The notes under the pieces: model-generated
Seen by the model: the letters and a program-made list of their open reading frames with translations, nothing else
Databases searched by the model: none
Told to the model about the DNA's origin: nothing
Translations under genes and position numbers: made by a program
Shown: in pieces, positions 15,802 through 23,288 of the stretch
How positions within the stretch are numbered: position 1 is the first letter of the stretch
Layout of the letters: each line of letters opens with the position of its first letter
From: Burkholderiales bacterium
GTDB lineage: Bacteria; Pseudomonadota; Gammaproteobacteria; Burkholderiales; Burkholderiaceae_E
Assembly (NCBI GenBank): GCA_003818495.1
Contig: RPRK01000012.1
Span: forward strand, 1 to 49,025
Length of the DNA stretch: 49,025 bases
Direction: 5' to 3'

Positions 15802-16242
15802 TCAGTGCGCGCTGCCCTGCGGACCCGCCCAGCGCCTGACCGTCTCGAGAAGCTCGACGAGCCGGATCGGCTTGCCCAGCACCGCCTTGACGTCCTGGGT
15901 CACGAGTCCCCGTCCCGGTTCGTGGGAGGCCGACACGACGATGACCGGCACGTCCGCGAGCGCCGCGACCGTCGCCTTCAGGGTGAGGAAGTCCCGACCG
16001 TTCATCCGCGGCATCATCAGGTCGAGCACGATCAGGCAGAGTGCCTGGGGCCGCAGCCGCAGTTCGTCCAGTGCCGCCTCCGCGCTGCCGGCCACGATGA
16101 TCCGGTAGCCCTCCATCTCGAGGATCAGCTGGCAGGCGTCGCGTGCGTCGTCGTCGTCGTCGATGAGCAGCACGGCCGGCCGCGCCGCCGCGCGGCCCAC
16201 GTCTGCGCGCATCGCTTCGGTAGGCATCGCTTCTGAGCGCAT
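15802..16242 (-). CDS. Single-domain response regulator (CheY-like receiver)
   Basis: 146 aa from the ATG at 16240-16242, preceded by AGGGAAACG; a longer start at 16281 has no comparable site. A receiver domain occupies nearly the whole protein: acidic pocket in VLLIDDDDDARDAC, phospho-acceptor Asp in LIVLDLMMPRMNGRDF, Ser of the switch in VIVVSAS, and the conserved Lys in VLGKPI. No output domain, so it signals by protein-protein contact or as a phosphorelay intermediate. No histidine kinase is nearby, so its partner is encoded elsewhere. Confidence 0.88.
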   Translation of the reverse strand: MRSEAMPTEAMRADVGRAAARPAVLLIDDDDDARDACQLILEMEGYRIIVAGSAEAALDELRLRPQALCLIVLDLMMPRMNGRDFLTLKATVAALADVPVIVVSASHEPGRGLVTQDVKAVLGKPIRLVELLETVRRWAGPQGSAH

Positions 16243-16413
16243 CGTTTCCCTGCCAGTGACCCGGTGCGCGGGACAGACCAAGAACCGATCCCCGAGCCAG
16301 GCCGCGTCATCGCCCCCCGGGATCGGTCGAATGCGATGCGCGTTGCGCTGGCCGATCGGTCGATACCGCCGCCAGGAGACCCTCGGAGGCGCCGGCCGCC
16401 GCGGGAGGGGGGC

Positions 16414-16716
16414 TCAGGCCTCGGGGAACATCGTCGGCAGCAGCCGGATCGGCTCGCCTCGCACGCCCGCGTTGAACGCGCGGGTCGCGACGCCCAGGAT
16501 CTGCTCGCGACGCCCCTCGAAGAGATCCGCCACCGCCGTGTTGCGCGGATGGCCGCTGATCGTGCGCAGCGTCTCGGCGTCGATGGCGAAGCGGATCGGC
16601 ACGCCGGTCTCGCTGACCGCGTCGATCTCGACCCCGTCCGGGCGGACCCGGATGTCGGTGAACCGGATGTCGGCCAGGTGCCGCCAGCCCTGGGTGGATC
16701 CGCGTTGCGTACTCAT
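16414..16716 (-). CDS. Small DUF1488-like protein
   Basis: 100 aa. The pattern VEIDAVSETGVPIRFAIDAETLRTI ... VADLFEGRREQILGVATRAFNAG resembles DUF1488, a short cytoplasmic family of unknown role in Proteobacteria, in which a beta-sheet with an F-x-I-D/S-x-E-x-L motif is followed by an F-x-x-x-R-x-x-I helix. The match is by eye and could be wrong. Its start is 266 bases from the DUF2141 gene (divergent), and the receiver gene starts 171 bases downstream on the same strand. Confidence 0.6.
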   Translation of the reverse strand: MSTQRGSTQGWRHLADIRFTDIRVRPDGVEIDAVSETGVPIRFAIDAETLRTISGHPRNTAVADLFEGRREQILGVATRAFNAGVRGEPIRLLPTMFPEA

Positions 16717-16924
16717 GTCCGTCGACTGTACGCCGACGCGGGGTGAATGCCAGCGTCGTTACACCTGAGCTGAGCCCGAAGAGGGGGGGCCGTCCGGCCG
16801 GTCCGCCATCCAGAGTGCGATCGGGCCGCTCCCTCCCTGCGCGCCGTGCGTCGGCTCCGTTGCGACGAGAAGCGGTCGTCGAGCTGTCTCGGGGACCTAT
16901 ATCTGATCGGTGCTCAATTAAAGC

Positions 16925-16953
16925 TTGACGCTGTCAGGTCGCTTATCTAAGCT
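16925..16953 (+). promoter_or_regulatory. Candidate sigma-70 promoter of the DUF2141/SDR unit
   Basis: TTGACG (16925-16930) lies 17 bases before TAAGCT (16948-16953) in the most AT-rich stretch of the accessory region (about 16885-16980). It is about 30 bases upstream of the ATG at 16983. The -35 is good (5 of 6); the -10 is poor (TA---T). Confidence 0.4.
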
Positions 16954-16982
16954 GTGCTCACATCATTTCAGAGGACGATGTC

Positions 16983-17450
16983 ATGACGCTCGACAGACCG
17001 CACTTCCCCCTCCATGCCCTGCTTGCCGTCGCGCTGCTGAGCGCGTTGCCTGTCCGGTTCCCCGCAGCCGCGCCGAACGACTCGGACGTTCGCCTGGAGG
17101 TGTCCGGGCTGCGCGATGCCAAGGGGCGGGTCGGCTGCCTGCTGTTCGCCACCGGCGACGGTTTCCCGGGCGATCACGCCAAGGCCCATGCCGAGAAGCA
17201 GGCCGTCATCGAGGCGGGGCGTGCGACCTGCGTGTTCGCCGACGTTCCGACCGGAACGTATGCGGCCATCGTCTGGCACGACGAGAACGTCAACGGAAAG
17301 ATGGACAAGAACTTCATGGGCATCCCGCAGGAGGGCTACAGCGCGTCGAACGACGTACGCCCGGCCTTCTCGGCACCGGGCTTCAAGGAGTCGTCGTTCG
17401 CGGTCAAGGCCGGGACGGTGACCCGCATGTCCATCCGCATGGGCTACTGA
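16983..17450 (+). CDS. DUF2141 family exported protein
   Basis: 155 aa. A signal peptide (about residues 1-30, HALLAVALLSALPVRFPAAA) precedes a DUF2141 domain: VRLEVSGLRDAKGRVGCLLFAT, GRATCVFADVPTGTYAAIVWHDENVNGKMDKNF and MGIPQEGYSASN. The HDENVNGKMD segment looks like a calcium-type Asp/Asn loop. Two Cys (GCLLF, TCVFAD) could form a disulfide. The family is periplasmic and of unknown function. The SDR gene starts 6 bases after its stop, so they are one operon. Confidence 0.88.
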   Translation: MTLDRPHFPLHALLAVALLSALPVRFPAAAPNDSDVRLEVSGLRDAKGRVGCLLFATGDGFPGDHAKAHAEKQAVIEAGRATCVFADVPTGTYAAIVWHDENVNGKMDKNFMGIPQEGYSASNDVRPAFSAPGFKESSFAVKAGTVTRMSIRMGY

Positions 17451-17456
17451 GAGGCG

Positions 17457-18266
17457 ATGGCCATGATCGGATCGACTGCACTCGTCACCGGTGCCTCCGG
17501 CGGCATCGGCGCCGCCATCGCGCACCGACTCGCCAGCGAAGGCGTCAGGCTCGTCCTGGTGGCGCGCTCGAAGGACGCGCTCGACGCCCTGGCATCGACG
17601 ATCCACGCGCGCCACGGTGTGCGTCCGACCGTGATCGTCCTGGATCTGGAGCGGCGCGCGTGCGGGGCCTTGCTGCTGCAGCAGGTGCAGGCCGCGGGTA
17701 TCGAGGTGGACCTGCTGGTGAACAACGCCGGCTTCGGCACCTACGGCGCGTTCGAGACCCTCGCGCCGGAACTCGAGCAGGCGCAGATCGCGGTGAACAT
17801 CGGTGCCGTGGTCGACCTCACCCACGCCTTCCTGCCGGGCATGCTCGCGCGCGGCCGGGTTGCCATCCTGAACATCGCCTCCACCGCCGCGTTCCAGCCG
17901 TGTCCGTTCATGGCGGTCTATGCGGCCACCAAGGCCTTCGTGCTCAGCTTCAGCGAGGCACTGTGGGCCGAGTACCGGGGGCGCGGTGTCCATGTCGCGG
18001 CGCTGTGCCCGGGCGCGGTGGACACCGGGTTCATCGGCAAGCTCGGCGATCCCGGGGTCCGCGAGACCGCCGTGTTCTCCAGCACGCTCAGCCCGCAGGT
18101 GGTCGCGGAGCAGGCGATCCGAGCGCTGCGTGGCGGCGGACCCACGCACATCGTCGGCCTGAAGAATGCGCTGCTCGCTAACTCGGCCCGTGTGACGCCG
18201 CGGCGTCTGATGGCGCTCATCAGCGGCGCGATGCTGCGCCCGCGCACGCACGCGCAGCGGGCGTGA
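17457..18266 (+). CDS. SDR family NAD(P)-dependent oxidoreductase
   Basis: 269 aa, M1 at 17457 (or M3 at 17463). Classical SDR: TGASGGIGAAIAHRL (cofactor loop), LLVNNAGFGTYG, catalytic Ser in LNIASTAAF, Tyr and Lys in YAATKAF, and LCPGAVDTGF. VLVARSKDAL after the second strand has Arg at the position that often favours NADP. The C-terminal region (QAIRALRGGGPTHIVGLKNALLANSARVTPRRLM) resembles the DltE/YqjQ-like group acting on acyl or ketone substrates; the real substrate is unknown. Second gene after the DUF2141 gene; a TetR regulator follows 87 bases later. Confidence 0.86.
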   Translation: MAMIGSTALVTGASGGIGAAIAHRLASEGVRLVLVARSKDALDALASTIHARHGVRPTVIVLDLERRACGALLLQQVQAAGIEVDLLVNNAGFGTYGAFETLAPELEQAQIAVNIGAVVDLTHAFLPGMLARGRVAILNIASTAAFQPCPFMAVYAATKAFVLSFSEALWAEYRGRGVHVAALCPGAVDTGFIGKLGDPGVRETAVFSSTLSPQVVAEQAIRALRGGGPTHIVGLKNALLANSARVTPRRLMALISGAMLRPRTHAQRA

Positions 18267-18273
18267 CCCTGCG

Positions 18274-18299
18274 GCGCGACCGCCCGGCTCCGGTCGCGC
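18274..18299 (+). terminator. Hairpin between the SDR gene and tetR
   Basis: A 9-bp perfect stem (GCGCGACCG / CGGTCGCGC) with an 8-base loop starts 8 bases after the SDR stop. A G-rich stretch follows instead of a T-run. It may be a Rho-assisted terminator or processing site separating the SDR transcript from the TetR gene. Confidence 0.4.
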
Positions 18300-18353
18300 G
18301 GGGGCCCGCGACGCGTTGCTTCGCGCGCTGACTTGTCGGACACTCGCCCGGCG

Positions 18354-18989
18354 ATGCGCGTCAAGAAGAAGGCCGGCTATCACCATGGCGATCTGAGGCA
18401 GACCCTGATCGACGTCAGTGTCGACGTCATCGATCGGGAGGGCCTGGAGGCGCTGAGCCTGCGTGCGCTCGCCACCCGTGCAGGCGTGTCGTCGGGAGCG
18501 CCGTACCACCACTTCGCCGACCGCGCGGCGTTGCTCTCGGCCATCGCGCTGGAGGGGTTCGAGCGCCTGGAGCAGGCCATGATCGACCGGCGCGATGCCG
18601 CGCCGGCCGATCCGGTCTCCCGACTCGATGCCATCGGCCAGGCCTACGTGGGATTCGCGGTGACCAACACCGGACACTTTCGCGTCATGTTCCGCGACAA
18701 CAGCCCGGCCGCCCGCAGCCCGGCCCTGAGCGCAGCGAGCCAGAAGGCCTATCGGCTGCTGTACGGAGTCGTCGAGGAGTGCCAGGCCGTGGCCGCCGCA
18801 CCCGCGGGCGACCCGGGCCCGCTGGTGTATGCGGCGTGGTCCCTCGTGCACGGCCTCGCCACGCTGTGGGTGGACGGGGCGCTGCCGACAGCGCGGGTCG
18901 ATCCGGCCGCGCTCGCACCCCGGATCACGGGTCTGCTGGGCAGGATGCTCGTCGCGCTGGCGCGGGAAGAAGGGGCCGCTCAGGCCTGA
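18354..18989 (+). CDS. TetR/AcrR family transcriptional regulator
   Basis: 211 aa from the ATG at 18354; an in-frame TTG at 18333 would add 7 residues. The N-terminal HTH is clear: GYHHGDLRQTLIDVSVDVIDREGLEALSLRALATRAGVSSGAPYHHFADRAALLSAIA. The C-terminal ligand domain (GQAYVGFAVTNTGHFRVMFR ... LVYAAWSLVHGLATLWVDG) matches the TetR_C WHG type. Such proteins usually repress nearby genes until a small hydrophobic ligand binds. The obvious candidates are the DUF2141/SDR operon just upstream and itself. I found no clear operator palindrome apart from the hairpin at 18274-18299. Confidence 0.9.
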   Translation: MRVKKKAGYHHGDLRQTLIDVSVDVIDREGLEALSLRALATRAGVSSGAPYHHFADRAALLSAIALEGFERLEQAMIDRRDAAPADPVSRLDAIGQAYVGFAVTNTGHFRVMFRDNSPAARSPALSAASQKAYRLLYGVVEECQAVAAAPAGDPGPLVYAAWSLVHGLATLWVDGALPTARVDPAALAPRITGLLGRMLVALAREEGAAQA

Positions 18990-19020
18990 GCGGCGCTGCC
19001 GACCGATCGGGCCCGATGCG

Positions 19021-19036
19021 TTCCGGCGAGCCGGAA
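19021..19036. terminator. Short palindromic hairpin after tetR
   Basis: TTCCGGC / GCCGGAA, 7 bp on each side of a GA centre, 32 bases after the tetR stop. Without a T-run on the + strand it is a weak terminator candidate for tetR; on the minus strand it lies just beyond the tRNA-Lys terminator. Confidence 0.35.
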
Positions 19037-19038
19037 TG

Positions 19039-19058
19039 AAAACGAGCCAGGAGGCTCG
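19039..19058 (-). terminator. Rho-independent terminator of tRNA-Lys
   Basis: On the minus strand, CGAGCC-TCCT-GGCTCG forms a 6-bp stem and is followed by GT then further T (TTTT at 19042-19039). It starts 23 bases past the CCA end of the tRNA gene. Confidence 0.7.
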
Positions 19059-19080
19059 CGCCTGCTGACTCGCTTGAATT

Positions 19081-19156
19081 TGGTAGGCCGTGCGGGATTC
19101 GAACCTGCGACCAACGGATTAAAAGTCCGCTGCTCTACCAGCTGAGCTAACGACCC
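19081..19156 (-). tRNA. tRNA-Lys (anticodon UUU)
   Basis: 76 nt with encoded CCA. It has acceptor GGGTCGT, the D-arm (TAGCTCAGCTGGTAGAGCA), the anticodon loop CTTTTAA and the T-loop TTCGAAT. The 3' half is unusual: G1-U72 and U4-G69 wobbles in the acceptor and an A51-C63 mismatch in the T stem, whereas the 5' half looks standard. It is preceded by a near-perfect promoter and followed by a T-run terminator, so it is an independent transcription unit. It lies between tetR and the YeeE/YedE gene. Confidence 0.95.
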
Positions 19157-19208
19157 GTGAATCTGGCTGTTCTTCTTCTTCGTTCTTGTTGTTCTAGTAC
19201 AGCCCACG

Positions 19209-19237
19209 ATTATACGACGGGCTCCTGCCACGGTCAA
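19209..19237 (-). promoter_or_regulatory. Sigma-70 promoter of tRNA-Lys
   Basis: Reading the minus strand, TTGACC (19237-19232) and TATAAT (19214-19209) are separated by exactly 17 bases. This is the strongest promoter match in the window, just beyond the YeeE/YedE stop and about 50 bases before the tRNA 5' end. Confidence 0.85.
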
Positions 19238-19250
19238 ACGGGTCCGGCCG

Positions 19251-20369
19251 TCAGATCATCCGCTCGATCCGCCAGATCTGGTATCGCAGACCTGCCCAGC
19301 CGCCGGCCACGATCGACGCCAGCGCGACGGCGGATCCGAGCGCGAGGGTGGACATGCCGCTCAGGCCCTGGCCGATGGTGCAGCCCAGGGCGGTGACGCC
19401 GCCGACGCCCATCAGCGCGCCGCCGACGAGGTGGTTGGCGGTGTCCTCGGGGCCCTGGAAGCCCTCCCAGCGGAAGCTGCGGGTGGCGAGCGCGTAGGCG
19501 GCGGAGCCGCCCACCAGGCCGAGCACCGAGGCGATCCCCAGGCTCACCGACTTGCTGGCATCGCTCCAGAACATCAGCAGCTCGAGCGCGTACGCGGTCG
19601 GCGCGACGTAGCTCAGCGATTCCATGCGACCGCTGTTGGTGCCGACGAAGGTCTCCTCGAGCGTGCGCGGATCCTCGGCGAGGTGGCCGACGTGGCCGGA
19701 CACGTACCAGACGGCGACGATGCCCGCGCCGACCGCGAGCGCGCCCAGCAGGTTGCCGCGATCGTGACGGAACTCGCGCGAGACCAGCGCGAAGGCGAGC
19801 AGGCCGCCGCCGATCAGCACGCCGAGCACCAGGCGCATCGTCCCGAGGAGGGCGGCATCGCCGCCCGCGAGCAGTCGGGGCAGGTCCTGGCCGCCGGCCA
19901 GCTCGACGGCGACCCGGTCGACGGTGCCGGCACGCAGCACGGCGAACAGGCCCCTGAGCGTCATGTAGGCGAACAGCCCCATCACGACGAACACCACCAG
20001 CGACTTGAGGTTGCCCGCGCCCGCGCGAAGCAGCGTCTTGGTGCCGCAGCCGGAGGCCAGCACCATCCCGAAGCCGAAGAGCGCGCCGCCGACCAGGTTC
20101 GACAGCCAGAGCAGCCGTGGCCCGGCGTAGATGGACTTGCCCGGGTCGATCAGGCCGGCCCACGCGAGACCCTGGGTGCCGAGCACCGCGAGCCCGATCG
20201 CGGCGAGCCACATCCGCATCCGAGTCCAGTCGCCCATGTTCACGATGTCGGCCACGGCGCCCATCGTGCAGAAGTTGCTGCGGCTCATCGCGATGCCGAG
20301 CACGAACGCGATCGCGAAGGTCGCCCAGGCGACGGTGTGCTGCAGCGAGACGACGTCGGCGTCGGTCAT
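19251..20369 (-). CDS. YeeE/YedE family membrane transporter (thiosulfate/sulfur type)
   Basis: 372 aa with about nine to ten membrane helices. The YeeE/YedE signature cysteines are present: SRSNFCTMG (about residue 34), MVLASGCGTKTLLRAG (about 108) and LGCTIGQGLSG (about 335). In TsuA/YeeE these Cys lie along the channel and relay thiosulfate into the cytoplasm; by homology this protein imports thiosulfate or handles a related sulfur species. No TusA-like partner gene is adjacent. It starts 19 bases downstream of the ybgF stop and is probably the last gene of the tol transcript, possibly by chance. Confidence 0.88.
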   Translation of the reverse strand: MTDADVVSLQHTVAWATFAIAFVLGIAMSRSNFCTMGAVADIVNMGDWTRMRMWLAAIGLAVLGTQGLAWAGLIDPGKSIYAGPRLLWLSNLVGGALFGFGMVLASGCGTKTLLRAGAGNLKSLVVFVVMGLFAYMTLRGLFAVLRAGTVDRVAVELAGGQDLPRLLAGGDAALLGTMRLVLGVLIGGGLLAFALVSREFRHDRGNLLGALAVGAGIVAVWYVSGHVGHLAEDPRTLEETFVGTNSGRMESLSYVAPTAYALELLMFWSDASKSVSLGIASVLGLVGGSAAYALATRSFRWEGFQGPEDTANHLVGGALMGVGGVTALGCTIGQGLSGMSTLALGSAVALASIVAGGWAGLRYQIWRIERMI

Positions 20370-20388
20370 CGTGGCCCCGGGACCGGGG

Positions 20389-21240
20389 TCAGCGCTTGGG
20401 CGCGGGGCCGCTCAGCGTGACCAGGCGCTCGCGGGCGGTCTGTGCCGCGCCGCTGCCGTCGAACTTCTCGGTGACGATGCGGAAGGTCTCGGCCGCGGCC
20501 TTGCGGTCGCCCAGGTCGACCTGCGCGTTGCCGACGGTCAGCAGCGCGTCGGCGGCGCGGGGGTGATCGGGATGGCGCTGGACGAAGGCCTGGAGCGTGG
20601 CGATCGCCCCCTTGTTGTCCTTCTGGGCGTACTGGCTGTTGCCGGTCCAGTAGAGCGCGTTCGGGCCATAGGGGCTCTGGGGATAGGCGGTCTGGAACTG
20701 CTGGAACGCGACCTGTGCCCCCTTGAAGTCGCCGCCGCGGAAGGTCGCGAGTGCGGCCTCGTATGCGCGCCGCTCGTTCTGGTCGACGTTGACCTGCTTG
20801 CCGTCGAGCGAGACAGCGACCGGCTCGAAGCGCTTGATCCGCGCGTCGAGCTCGGTGGCGAGATCGCGCTGGCCGCGCTGCGTCTTGGCGAGCTCGTTGG
20901 TCTGCACCTCGAGCGCGCCCCGCAGCGTCGCGATCTCCTGGCGCATCGCCTGGATCTGGTTCTGCAGTTCGAACTGCCCGCGCGTCGTCTGCTCGAGGCG
21001 CTCGACGCGCGTCGACAGGTCCTCGATGCGCTTGACCATCTCGCGCTGCAGCTGCTCGACGCGGCTGCGCACGTCGAGGATCGCACGGCGGGCCTCGTCG
21101 TCCGAGAAGAGCTGGGCGTGCGCCGGGAGCGCCACGACGACGAGCGCGGCGGCTGCAGCGGCGCGCGCAGCGCGCCGCGTGGCCAGCAGCGCCCGGCCGA
21201 GGGCGCCTCGCCGGGGGATCATCGTCAGGGTGTGGCGCAT
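20389..21240 (-). CDS. ybgF: Tol-Pal system protein YbgF/CpoB
   Basis: 283 aa. A long basic N-terminus and hydrophobic segment end in LPAHAQ (about residue 45), a Sec signal; M7 is an alternative start. An N-terminal coiled coil (about 55-130, RVEQLQREMVKRIEDLSTRVERL) mediates trimerisation in E. coli CpoB. The C-terminal TPR domain (about 160-280) has repeats such as YEAALATFRGGDFKGAQVAFQQF and ALLTVGNAQVDLGDRKAAAETF. It coordinates peptidoglycan synthesis with outer-membrane constriction. Starts 10 bases after the pal stop, last of the canonical tol-pal genes. Confidence 0.93.
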   Translation of the reverse strand: MRHTLTMIPRRGALGRALLATRRAARAAAAAALVVVALPAHAQLFSDDEARRAILDVRSRVEQLQREMVKRIEDLSTRVERLEQTTRGQFELQNQIQAMRQEIATLRGALEVQTNELAKTQRGQRDLATELDARIKRFEPVAVSLDGKQVNVDQNERRAYEAALATFRGGDFKGAQVAFQQFQTAYPQSPYGPNALYWTGNSQYAQKDNKGAIATLQAFVQRHPDHPRAADALLTVGNAQVDLGDRKAAAETFRIVTEKFDGSGAAQTARERLVTLSGPAPKR

Positions 21241-21250
21241 CGGGCGGTGC

Positions 21251-21820
21251 TTACTGGTAGGCGAGGTCGGCGCGGCGGTTCTCCGCGAAGGCGGACTCGT
21301 CGGAGCCGGTCGACTTGGGCTTCTCCTCGCCGAAGCTGACCGCCTCGATCTGCGCGTCGGCCACGCCGAGCGAGGCGAGCGCGCGGCGCACGGCTTCCGA
21401 GCGCTTCTGTCCGAGCGCGAGGTTGTACTCGCGGCTGCCGCGCTCGTCGGTGTTGCCCTGGATCACGACCTTGCGGGTCTTGTTGGCCACCAGGTACTTC
21501 GCGTGCGCCTCGACGACTCCGCGGAACTCGTCCTTGATGGTGAAGCTGTCGAAGTCGAAGTAGATGCTGCGCTTGGACAGCGGGCTGTTCGGGTCGTTGA
21601 GCGGATCCTTGGACGGATCGACGGTGACCTGTGCGATCGGGCGCTCGCTGCCGATCGGGGCTCCGCTGGCTCCGCCGGCCGCGCCGCCGGCGCTGCCCGC
21701 GGCACCCGCACCGCGGTTCTCGACCGGCGCGGGGTCGTCGAGCTTGACGGCCGAGCTGCAGGCGGCGAGGGCCAGTGCAGTGGCCAGTGCTGCGAGGGTG
21801 GCGAAGGGGCGTCGGGTCAT
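21251..21820 (-). CDS. pal: Peptidoglycan-associated lipoprotein Pal
   Basis: 189 aa. Signal peptide with lipobox LAAC (Cys about 21), so it is lipid-anchored to the outer membrane. A Gly/Ala-rich linker (about 35-60) leads to the OmpA-like domain: IYFDFDSFTIKDEF, IQGNTDERGSREYNLALGQKRSEAV and SFGEEKPKS, carrying the Asp and Arg that bind the diaminopimelate of peptidoglycan. It partners TolB and TolA during cell division. Sits between tolB and ybgF. Confidence 0.95.
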   Translation of the reverse strand: MTRRPFATLAALATALALAACSSAVKLDDPAPVENRGAGAAGSAGGAAGGASGAPIGSERPIAQVTVDPSKDPLNDPNSPLSKRSIYFDFDSFTIKDEFRGVVEAHAKYLVANKTRKVVIQGNTDERGSREYNLALGQKRSEAVRRALASLGVADAQIEAVSFGEEKPKSTGSDESAFAENRRADLAYQ

Positions 21821-21884
21821 GTTCTGGGGCTCCGGATTCGAATGCGGGATCTGTCGGTGTCTGGGTCAGGGGTGGCCGTTGCGC

Positions 21885-23174
21885 TCAGCGCAGGAACGGC
21901 CCCCAGGAAGGTTCGCGGATGTCGCCGAGCGACGAGCTCAGCCGCTGCTTGACGCGCCCGTCGACGGACGTGGCCATCAGCGAGTCGCGGCCGCCCTGCT
22001 GGGTGGCGTACATGATCCAGCGGCCGTTCGGCGCGAAGCTCGGGGACTCCTCCTGCCCGCTGTCGGTCAGCACCGTCTCGTTGCCGCCCGGCCCGAGGTC
22101 CTTGAGGCCGACGAAGTAGCGGCCGTCCCGGCGCGTCAGGAAGGCGAGGTTGCGGCCGTCCGGGCTCACGCGCGGGCTGACGTTGTAGCTCGAGCCGAAC
22201 GTCACGCGCGTCGCATCGCCGCCCGAGGCCGGCATCCGGTAGATCTGGGGCGAGCCGCCGCGGTCGGAGGTGAAGTACAGCGTGCGGCCGTCGGGCGAGA
22301 ACACCGGCTCGGTGTCGATCGCGTTGGAGGTGGTCAGCCGGCGCGCATTGGCGCCGTCGGCGGCGTTGATCAGGTAGATCTGCGACAGGCCGTTGAGCGT
22401 GAGCGCCACGGCGAGCGTGCGGCCGTCCGGGGACCAGGCCGGCGCGCTGTTGCTGCCCTTGAAGTTGGCGACCGCGACGCGCTGGCCGGTGGCCAGCGTG
22501 TGCACGTAGACGACCGGCTTCTTCTGCTCGAAGGACACGTAGGCGAGGCGCCCGCCGTCGGGGGACCATGACGGCGAGATGATCGGCTCGGGCGAGACCA
22601 GCGGCGACTGGACGTTCTCGCCGTCCCAGTCGGCGACGTTGAGCCGGAAGCGGTTGCCCTGCTTGCTGACGAACGCGATGCGGGTCGAGAAGACGCCCTT
22701 CTCGCCGGTCAGCTTCTCGATGATCGCATCGGCGATGCGATGGCCGGCCAGCCGCAGGTCGGCCTCCGGCGCGACCAGCGATTCGCCTGCGATCGGCGCC
22801 TGCTTCACCGCATCGTAGAGGCGATAGCGGATGTCGTAGCGGCCGTCGGCGAGCTTCGCGACCGAGCCCGCGACGAAGGTGTCCGCACCGCGCGTGCGCA
22901 GCGCGGCGAAGTCCACGGGCGCCGTGTCCGACAGCGTCTGCTGCGGGTCGATCACACGGAACGCACCGCTGCGGGCGAGGTCGCTGCGCACGACGGCGGC
23001 GATGTCCTGCGGGGCACGCGCGTCGTTCACGAAGCCGGCGATCGCGATCGGCAGCTGGGTGGCGCCCACGCCGGATACGTCGATGCGCATCTGGGCGAGG
23101 GCCGGACCTCCGAGCAGGGACAGCGTGCCGGCAAGGAGGGGAAGGAGGCGAAGGAGGCGGAGGAGGCGCTTCAT
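21885..23174 (-). CDS. tolB: Tol-Pal system translocation protein TolB
   Basis: 429 aa from the ATG at 23172-23174; an in-frame extension of 19 residues upstream has no signal character. The signal peptide is a Leu/Arg repeat (MKRLLRLLRLLPLLAGTL ... ALA). The N-terminal TolB domain (about 30-160) precedes a six-bladed beta-propeller with repeated WSPDGxxLA / FSPDGRTLYFTSDRGG / VSPDGRNLAF motifs (about 190-425). It is periplasmic, bridging Pal and TolA. Standard length for the family. Confidence 0.95.
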   Translation of the reverse strand: MKRLLRLLRLLPLLAGTLSLLGGPALAQMRIDVSGVGATQLPIAIAGFVNDARAPQDIAAVVRSDLARSGAFRVIDPQQTLSDTAPVDFAALRTRGADTFVAGSVAKLADGRYDIRYRLYDAVKQAPIAGESLVAPEADLRLAGHRIADAIIEKLTGEKGVFSTRIAFVSKQGNRFRLNVADWDGENVQSPLVSPEPIISPSWSPDGGRLAYVSFEQKKPVVYVHTLATGQRVAVANFKGSNSAPAWSPDGRTLAVALTLNGLSQIYLINAADGANARRLTTSNAIDTEPVFSPDGRTLYFTSDRGGSPQIYRMPASGGDATRVTFGSSYNVSPRVSPDGRNLAFLTRRDGRYFVGLKDLGPGGNETVLTDSGQEESPSFAPNGRWIMYATQQGGRDSLMATSVDGRVKQRLSSSLGDIREPSWGPFLR

Positions 23175-23288
23175 CGTGGCCGGATTATAAGTCGGGGTGA
23201 AACGGCGCGACCGCTTGACCGGGCCGGGCATCGGTCGGACGGCACCCGGTCGGGTGGCGCGGCGGGACGCCGTCGGGGGAAAGGGGGC

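Noticed and set aside
15787-16236. 149-codon + strand frame opposite the receiver gene
   Set aside because: Antisense shadow; the minus strand encodes a receiver domain with all phosphorylation residues.
18333-18353. TTG start for the TetR gene
   Set aside because: The ATG at 18354 puts the N-terminus directly before the conserved HTH (KKKAGYHHGDL); the TTG adds seven residues without a ribosome site.
23130-23175. GGAGGCGAAGGAG repeats at the tolB start as a regulatory array
   Set aside because: They simply encode the Leu/Arg repeat of the TolB signal peptide.
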